Part shown: piece after piece, positions 57,531-64,000 of the stretch
Layout: every line of letters starts with the position of its first letter
Position numbering within the stretch: the stretch's first letter is position 1
Assembly (NCBI GenBank): GCA_023053685.1
Contig: JALIGW010000001.1
Location: 47,907,859 to 47,971,858, forward strand
Origin: Diadophis punctatus similis
Taxonomy: Eukaryota; Chordata; Lepidosauria; Squamata; Dipsadidae
DNA: 64,000 nucleotides
Direction: 5' to 3'
Position numbers and translations under genes: made by a program
The notes under the pieces: generated by a model
The model's database searches: none
What the model was told of the DNA's origin: nothing
The model's input: only the letters and a program-made list of their open reading frames with translations

Positions 57531-58067
57531 GTGTAGAATATGGCCATGCCTCTTGCCTGGTGCAGCAGTTCAGTAATTCCCATTGCCAACAACTAAATTC
57601 CAAGCAGCCTCTTGCTGACTCTGTTGTGTAAGAGAAATAGTACTCCCACAGCCTGGGTGTCCTTCTGGCGAATAAAAGGAAAAAAACAATTAAATGAAAA
57701 TATGTTACATAATGGCACCACTCGACTCTGTGGTGTTGTGATTTGTGGCTATAGAAATCAGTCTCTTTTTCTTCCCGTACTTATTTGTGGGAAGGTAGAA
57801 GAATGTCAGAAGAGCAAAAAAAAAATTTTTTTTAAAGGAAAAGAGAGAAGATGTAGAGAGCAAGGGAAGCAACCTTGTCTCCATTGCCAAGGCAACACGG
57901 ACTAAAGCATTTTTAAAGTACAGAACAAAATAACATTCAGTAGTGGTTCAGGCTAATGCCTCCCTCATTCATTACAAAAGAAGAAGAACCCCAATCAGGA
58001 AAAGGTAACAGCAAAATCAAAATTGCAAGATTCTGTTGTTATCGCCAATCTGAATAAAACTAGAGAG

Positions 58068-58240
58068 CCAGTTTGGTATGGTGATTAAGAGATCAGCTAG
58101 AAACTGGGAGACTGGGAGTTTTAGTCCTGCCATGGGCGCAAAACCAGGAGAGCCAGTCATTCTCTCTGAGCTCTAGTAAAGAGGCAATAGCAACGGACTT
58201 CTGCAGGGACTAATCCAGGCTGATTAGACCCTATTCTTTT
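58068..58240 (+). mobile_element. Sauria-type SINE fragment
   Basis: GAGAGCCAGTTTGGTATGGT, GAAACTGGGAGACTGGGAG, TCTCTGAGCTCTAGTAAAG and GACTTCTGCAGGGACTAATC follow the order of 16247-16464, with a shortened middle and no clear 3' tail. Confidence 0.65.
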
Positions 58241-58354
58241 GATATTCCTTTTGATATAAAAGTCTCTTAAGACATGGTTATGTAATCAGGCCTGGGGCTC
58301 CCACTGAACAGAGCCTATCCAGGTGGCTACATTGTTGAAGGAGCCATTTTTTAT

Positions 58355-58356
<2 letters not shown>

Positions 58357-58433
<77 letters not shown>
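58357..58433. repeat. (TTTC)n microsatellite
   Basis: About 19 TTTC units. Confidence 0.95.
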
Positions 58434-58530
58434 GGTTTTTATGATATTTATTAGTGTGTTTTTATATTTGTATTTGCTATTTTTATATCGTCATTTTTTT
58501 ATCTATTGTGCTTTACCCACATAATTGGAC

Positions 58531-59261
58531 CAGCAGCAGTCCTGTTGCTAAGCGAAACAGCTGCTAAGTGGGAAATCATGTGACCATGACTTTGCTTTCC
58601 CTTTCCCCACTACCCTGCCCTTTGGAATGCTCATTCTGCTGCTGGGAAAATGAGCAAGAAGGGAATTAATGTTTTTATTTATATCCTTGGACAAGAATAG
58701 ATTATAAGAACTAAGCGGCACAAAATGAGGAATGCACATCAAAAACAATGGCACTGGTATTTCCCCCCTCCTCACTTGTTTAAACAATCTTTCTGCTCTG
58801 CAAGGTGAAAAAAACCTCAACCAATTTCTATAGGTAATCTCTGTCTGTGTCTGACCCATTTTTTCTCCCCCCCTACTCCCAGAGGGCAGAGATTACAGAG
58901 GAAGGGATTACAAGAAAGTAAACAGGCAGACAATGGCAATACATCGGCTATTTGCATAGTATGATCGCTGGCTTCCAGCCCAGAATGCACTCAAGGCTGC
59001 CAGAGCCACCATATTTCTTTTGATGTGTATTCCTGATTGTATGGCTGCTTAGTCTTTCTAATCTCTTCCTCTTCAATCTCTCTGCTTTGCAAGGAGAAGA
59101 AAAAACAAAAGGGTCAGGGACAGGGCAACTTGTACTGTCTATAATAGTGATCCTGTGGCTGAGGGATGCTGTTGCGATTATTGGTTGTAAAGCTATTTTT
59201 TCAATGTTCATAACTTTGAATGGTGCTAGAATGGAGCAGTTGTAAGCAAGGTCTACCTGTG
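58531..59261. repeat. Probable DNA-transposon relic related to Tigger-like repeats
   Basis: GCAGTCCTGTTGCTAAGCGA and CTGCTAAGTGGGAAATCATG at the left and GCAGTTGTAAGCAAGGTCTA, CCTG at the right resemble the ends of the 20113-20580 family. In the interior a block with TTTCTGCTCTGCAAGG recurs as TCTCTGCTTTGCAAGG (about 58790 and 59080), with GATGTGTATTCC nearby. No transposase is evident. Confidence 0.4.
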
Positions 59262-60948
59262 TATATTCTGTGGTGTTCATTTCATGGTCCATCTAATAAG
59301 GCTGGTTGAACATAAACATATGATACTTTACCTTTTAAAAACACTGGAGGGGCAAAGTCAAGACTAAGAAAGATATAGATATTGGCCTACTTGAATGTAT
59401 CCATGACTTGTGATTTAAAAACAGTTTTGTGATTGTGAGGCAGAATATTAGTTCAGCTGTTATTAATAATGGGAAGGAACCAACTTGCTGACTTTGAAAT
59501 ATTTCCTGGAATGTTATAGTAATAGTGGCTACAATTGAAAGAACTGTGTGGTGTGGTTCTTCCATGCATTTCTTGACATATTTAAACTATTCTTTATTTT
59601 TTGGATTCTCCCCTCCCATTACAAAGCAACAGGTATAAGAGTAATGATATGGAGGCAGAATAGGACAGATTACATGTATTGTGTTATACTTACTTGCCTT
59701 ATAAAACCTCTGTAATCTGCTTGCTCTCTCAATGGTTAGCAACCTACATCAAATTAAAATACCACAGTAAACAAGCAATAAACTATTCATGATAAAGAAA
59801 TACATTAATAAGTAATAATTAATGTAAAAATAAACTAAATTTAAAAAACAGTACATTAATAATTAACAACAAAAATTGAACAGATGACACTACACTATTT
59901 TCCGGAAGAACTGTTTTCCTGCAGTTTCTAAAAAATAAAGAAAATAATCTGTTCGCCAAGGCGAGTCTCTTCCAAAGAACCAGTGCTCCAAGAAGCAGCA
60001 TCTCCCATCATAACACTCTTCACTTGCAGATAAAGTGTCCTTTAAGATCAGTACAAGCTTCTACACTTGGCCTTGGTGTCAAGGCTATTGAAGTTGCTGA
60101 AACCCTGGGGGATCAATTCACTGGTGACGGCACCAAATGATATTTTGTTAATGCATGTTAAATTCACCTCTGTGTGCATCATAAATAATGGATAAAAGAT
60201 TTTTTTATTACAGAAAGAAGTTTATCCCAAATGACTATGCATCAGGAATATAGTCATGCCTTATAAACTCAATTGTAAGATTTTATTAATAAGATTTGTC
60301 AATTTGTTAGTTTTAGGTCCCTTAGGGTTTTTTTCATGAAATTTTTAAGTAGGATGTTTGCTTCCTTGAATATTAAAAAACAACAACCTGAAATATATAT
60401 TTATTTTGCAACCTAACTATTAACTCTGTTTGGAGACATGGTTATGGGAAATAGCACAGAGAACTTCACAATGTCCCACTATTACATAGAGCTGGAGAGA
60501 CAGAATATCTGTTGGTTAAAGCTGCAATGGAGCATGCAGATGGAACCAAAGTCAGAGAAGCCCTAAGAGCATGACAATTTCTTTGAAAACATGCACAGGA
60601 TAAGATTTATTTGTATCTCAGTAACACTCTACCATCCATTCCTAAGTTTTGTCTACTTTAATGGCATCCGTTAATCTTATTTTTGGGAAACAGATGGGAA
60701 TGTCACTCTAATATCTAAATATGAGAAATGCTGTTCCTTGACAATCCAGATAGCTGATCAAAGTGCAGTCTAACTTGTGTACTCTGTGGCTAAATTTATG
60801 GGCTAAATGGGAGACATTTCAAGGAAAAAAAAATTCATTGGGATAGATGCACTAGCACTAAGACCTACCGTATTTTTCGGAGTATAAGATGCAACGAAGT
60901 ATAAGACACACCTTAGTTTGAAGGTAGTTGAAATTTATTACACCAGGA

Positions 60949-61030
60949 TGATAGCAATAGCACTTACTTATATACCGCTTTACAGTGCTTTACAGACCTC
61001 TCTAAGCGGTTTACAGAGTCAGCCAACAAT
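60949..61030 (-). mobile_element. SINE 3' fragment (minus) inside copy 2
   Basis: Minus-strand reading gives TGTTGGCTGACTCTGTAAAC, CGCTTAGAGAGG and TATATAAGTAAGTGCTATTG, the 3' half of the SINE family at 22523-22765. Confidence 0.8.
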
Positions 61031-61382
61031 TATGGTTTATACTAGGGCAAAATTAAGATACCGTATTTTTCAGAGCCTGACCCATAGAAATAGCAAAGAA
61101 TTGGAGAAATGTACATTATGCCAGAAAGTTTTCTTAAATGTAGTCACACTAACTCTTCCCAATTATTTAAATAGATCTATTCCAAGGTAACTAAACTCTA
61201 ATACTAAACAGGACACTGTTACATTTCATACTATACTTGTACAGAGCTGTTAAAATTAATTAAAATTTCTGGAAGTATACATTATTCTCTATTATTTAAA
61301 AGAGATACAATAGCACTGGGCCTCTTCAGAGCAAGCATTTATTTTAAAAAGCTTCTTTATTTTGTTAAGTTGTCTAGATTTA

Positions 61383-61526
61383 CAGGGGTCTCCAACCTTG
61401 GCAACTTTAAGACTTGTGGACTTCAACTCCCAGAATTCCACAGCCAGCAAAGCTAACAAAGCTGGCTGTTGAATTCTGGGAGTTGAAGTCCACAAGTCTT
61501 AAAGTTGCCAAGGTTGGAGACCCCTG
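61383..61526. mobile_element. Palindromic hAT-type MITE (copy 4 of 5)
   Basis: CAGGGGTCTCCAACCTTGG and CCAAGGTTGGAGACCCCTG are perfect inverse ends; arms are nearly identical over about 60 bp. The TSD is imperfect (TCTAGATT-TA left, GC-TCTAGAAC right). The homologous place in copy 1 (about 50812-50822, GTTGTCTAGAACAATAG) has no insertion and so shows the empty site. Confidence 0.92.
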
Positions 61527-62810
61527 GCTCTAGAACAATAATAAAGCAGTCTTTTAAAAATAAGTCTAATAATTTGAACATTCTACAGACATTTATAGTT
61601 ATTCACTCACCCCCTTCCATCCAGTTCAGCAAAAAATAAAAATCTGTGTGTCTCTCCCAGCTATTTGCCTCTTTGCAGTTAGTTTCACTTTCATTTTCCC
61701 ACGTGGCAAACCTAATCAGCTGTATGTCGGAAAGCTGCTAGTGACTTGCTTGGCTTTACAGGTTTTTCCCTCTTTGCTGCAAACAGTTAAATTGCTGGAA
61801 GACAGAGGCCAAAGAGTGGGGGTGGCTGGGTGGGTGGGGCTACATTCATTGTATAAGACACACCCAAGTTTTCACCCTCTTTTGGGGGGTAAAAATGTGC
61901 GTCTTATACTCTGAAAAATGCGGTATACACCGTAACAATTGCCGGATAGATTTTAACAATTGCCTGTTTTTGAAAAAAGTTATTGGATGGTAGGCCTGGA
62001 AGCTTAGTGGGATCTGGAATAGTTGGTTTTGGACAGAAAACTACAAAAAAAAAAAAAACCCAGATCGTAGTATAAACAAAGTAAAAACAATCCTGAACAA
62101 GAGGGCAGTACATTTTTGGATTTTGTCAAAGGAACTTAGCTTAGTAGAATGAGGTTAGTAGAATGTAATTTTAGTTTGAGGGTATCTTTACTTTTTTACC
62201 TATACATTCTTGGGAGTACATCCTATTGAACTAGGATTTAATTTATTTTCAAATAAATATGCATTTGGATTACATTGTTAAATACTTGCAATTATCACGA
62301 GGCATTATATTTTGTATTCACTTAGATGCTATTGTATCTAAAAGGCTTAGTGACAATTCTAAAAGGCTAAAATTACAGATTACTTTTTACCAACTAGAGG
62401 GGACAATGTTTTATAGATGAAAGAGAAAGGGAAATGTTTTATTGACATTATTGAAACAACTGTGTCAGCATGAACCAACTTTTAAAGGGCAAGAAAAGAC
62501 TAAACTACTTCCTTAGAGACACAACTAGGGTATAGAATAGCCCTTTGTACATAAAGAGATCTTGAAAGAATTTTTTTTAGTCTAATTACATTTCAGCTTC
62601 TTGAACATTCTTTTATATTTAAAATGAGAATGTATGAAACCAGAAAAAAAATCTTTAAAAACATAAGGAAAAACAGAGAACATTTTGGTTTTATATCTTA
62701 AATCATCCCATATGATCCTTGAATGCCATTAACATGTTCACATATTGTCTGTATTGTTTCTTTCCTTGTCAATATGTTCATGTTTTTCTTAAAATGAGTA
62801 CTATCTAGAT

Positions 62811-62931
62811 CAGTATTTCTCAACCTTGGTAACTTTAAGATCTGTGGACTTTTAACTCCCATAATTCCTCAGCCAGCATGCATACAGAAGAAGTCCACAC
62901 ATTTTAAAGTTATCAAGGTTGAGAAACACTG
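62811..62931. mobile_element. Palindromic hAT-type MITE (copy 5 of 5), exact TSD
   Basis: CAGTATTTCTCAACCTTGG and CCAAGGTTGAGAAACACTG-type ends (right end CAAGGTTGAGAAACACTG). ATCTAGAT is duplicated at 62803-62810 and 62932-62939. It is the most diverged copy: the inner arms carry several differences. Confidence 0.9.
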
Positions 62932-62968
62932 ATCTAGATGATATTTTGCAAGCAAAAGCTTCATATTA

Positions 62969-63080
62969 CCGTATTTTTTGGAGTATAAGACGCACCGGAA
63001 TATAAGACGCACCTTAATTTTGGGGGAGGAAAAAAAGAATTCTGCCTCTGCCTACCAGCATCAGGATTAGCGGGGTCCTC
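62969..63080. mobile_element. TA-flanked DNA transposon, left-end fragment (copy 3)
   Basis: Preceded by TA, it begins CCGTATTTTTTGGAGTATAA, GACGCACCGGAATATAAGAC and TTAATTTTGGGGGAGGAAAA, matching the left end of 50336-51208. Similarity fades after about 63060 and no right end follows in the window. Confidence 0.75.
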
Positions 63081-63489
63081 ACTTCCACACGGATTTTGAT
63101 AATGAGCAGCACAGATCTTTTTATCTGTTCTAACAATAAAAATGAATTTTGCTTTCTAAGATTACAGAAATATGAAGTGAATAAGGAATTACAAGTAGTC
63201 ATATATGATTGTATAATCATCTGTGTTTTTGTATTATTAATAAAACATATTAGTAGCAGATATTCCTTGATTTTTCAGAATCCACTTTTGTTGCATAAGG
63301 TAAATCTCAGATTTCTGCTATGGAAGTGGTCAGTTTACTTGTATAAGGTGACTAACTAAATTTCCCAAGAAAAGCCTCCTCAGGTAATACTAGGAAAACT
63401 TAGAAGAATAATGAGATTTCTTTAAAGCACATATTCTTCAAATCTTTAATCAGACTTTCTGTTTTATCATGCATCTTTTGACATTTTTT

Positions 63490-64000
63490 TCTCCAGAAAT
63501 TGGGGTGGAATTTAACTGGAGTGGGTGGGGTGGGGTATGATTTTCATGGGGGTAGAAGACAGACTTGGCTCCATTCCCAAAATGCCCCGGTCTTCTTACC
63601 TATAGCTGTAGGCATTAAAAGGCGGGCTTTCTCTCAGAGAGGCAGCACACCAGTTCTCCTGGACCTGCCATTTCGTAAACATGCTACCAGGCTTCCCAGC
63701 AAGCCCCTGCGCCTTTGCTGCCTCTGTCAACAAAGCAGCCGAAGCAGCCCAGGGAACTGCATTGAAAGCCTTTTAAACAAAAGCAGTTTCTGGTGGCAGA
63801 TTCCCCTCCGTTTTGGGGGAGGGGGAATCTGCCACTCTTCTTGCAATCGGCGAAGGGGATCTGGTGCCTGAAACGCGAGGAGGAGGATGTGGAGGAGAAA
63901 GTTTCCAGGTGGCAGATTCCCCTCCGTTTTGGGGGAGAGGGAATCTACCACCTGGAAACTCTTTCCTCCAAGATCCTCGCGTTTCAGGCACTCTTCTTGC
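63490..64000. repeat. GC-rich region with hairpins and a palindrome at the window edge
   Basis: 63793-63835 is a hairpin (GTGGCAGATTCCCCTCC ... GGGGGAATCTGCCAC). 63864-63881 and 63974-63991 are perfect 18-bp inverse arms (GTGCCTGAAACGCGAGGA) of a larger palindrome, which encloses a second hairpin of the same type (about 63907-63952). The 12-mer CACTCTTCTTGC follows both hairpin 1 (63833-63844) and the palindrome (63989-64000), so a unit of 156 bp may repeat beyond the edge. Open frames here are not recognisable proteins. Confidence 0.6.

Larger units (their letters stand above)
60868..61923. mobile_element. TA-flanked DNA transposon, 1056 bp (copy 2), with nested insertions
   Basis: Ends CCGTATTTTTCGGAGTATAA and TTATACTCTGAAAAATGCGG are inverse and bordered by TA (60866-60867, 61924-61925). 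It shares long interior blocks with 50336-51208, for example TGACCCATAGAAATAGCAAA, ACAGGACACTGTTACATTTC and TCTAGAACAATA. It is enlarged by a SINE fragment (60949-61030), a duplicated terminal piece (CCGTATTTTTCAGAG near 61062) and a palindromic MITE (61383-61526). Confidence 0.85.
51860..64000 (+). other. HHAT: HHAT intron, 5' 12141 nt in the window
   Basis: Starts GTAAGT. I see no further HHAT exon: nothing encodes the Y-V-Y-I-P or Y-W-H-G-G motifs expected next. Repeats are listed separately. Stretches in which I recognise nothing: 51860-52400, 52960-55390, 55465-57025, 57540-58065, 59265-60865, 61930-62800 and 63085-63490. Confidence 0.8.

Noticed and set aside
60000..60140. Possible processed-pseudogene fragment (V-K-A-I-E-V-A-E-T-L-like translation)
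   Set aside because: Only a short stretch reads well; no recognisable parent gene, poly(A) tail or TSD.
63500..63871. Open frame of 123 codons
   Set aside because: Runs through the GC-rich hairpin region; no domain, and the overlapping minus-strand frames are equally open.
51860..64000. Search for the next HHAT exon (Y-V-Y-I-P or Y-W-H-G-G motif)
   Set aside because: No matching in-frame segment with splice sites found; it probably lies to the right of the window.

Overview
The window is vertebrate intronic DNA with a sparse set of exons, almost certainly from a squamate reptile and most likely a snake. The evidence is a Bov-B (RTE) reverse transcriptase fragment, several copies of two squamate-type tRNA-derived SINEs, CR1-type LINE 3' ends running into tetranucleotide repeats, GATA/CTAT arrays, and many small hAT-type elements with 8-bp target-site duplications (TSDs). 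No prokaryotic features are present.

The one gene I can name is HHAT (hedgehog acyltransferase, an MBOAT enzyme of the ER membrane), on the + strand. Five consecutive coding exons are visible: 3054-3248, 4684-4896, 12342-12513, 25872-26022 and a 36-nt exon at 51824-51859. Splice sites and reading phases agree through all five. The 5' exons and the 3' exons (including the one with the catalytic histidine) lie outside the window. Together the exons encode about the middle half of the enzyme. The 36-nt exon carries the Asp of the conserved F-D-V-G-L-H motif, and a SINE ends about 55 bases upstream of it.

The rest is intron packed with transposons, many nested. From left to right: an inverted LTR pair (1.1-1.8 kb); SINE plus MITE (4.1-4.4 kb); a GC-rich repeat (6.9-7.6 kb); a tandemly repeated unit with CATA/GATA arrays (8.6-9.8 kb); a 533-bp hAT element with nested palindromes (10.6-11.1 kb); Bov-B and Tc1-like remnants (13.1-16 kb); two solo LTRs with exact 5-bp TSDs (19.4-20.1 and 24.0-24.3 kb); LINE, SINE and hAT insertions (26.9-33 kb); an L1-type element that keeps an intact ORF1 but has no ORF2 and is flanked by a 19-bp TSD (35-37.6 kb); two abutting LINE fragments (39.6-41.9 kb); a 900-bp hAT element (43.1-44.0 kb); and a dense cluster of TA-flanked DNA transposons and palindromic MITEs (49.4-63 kb). 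A GC-rich palindrome runs off the right edge.

The observations most worth a second look are: (1) the ORF1-only L1 element, which resembles in design the half-L1 (HAL1) elements of mammals; (2) the LTR palindrome whose two outer ends are both U3 ends; (3) two minus-strand open segments (30166-30408 and 45850-46066), each preceded by a good splice acceptor, which could be exons of an unrecognised gene nested antisense in the largest visible HHAT intron; and (4) several natural filled/empty-site and nesting relationships that order the insertions in time. I found no evidence for a new multi-gene system.
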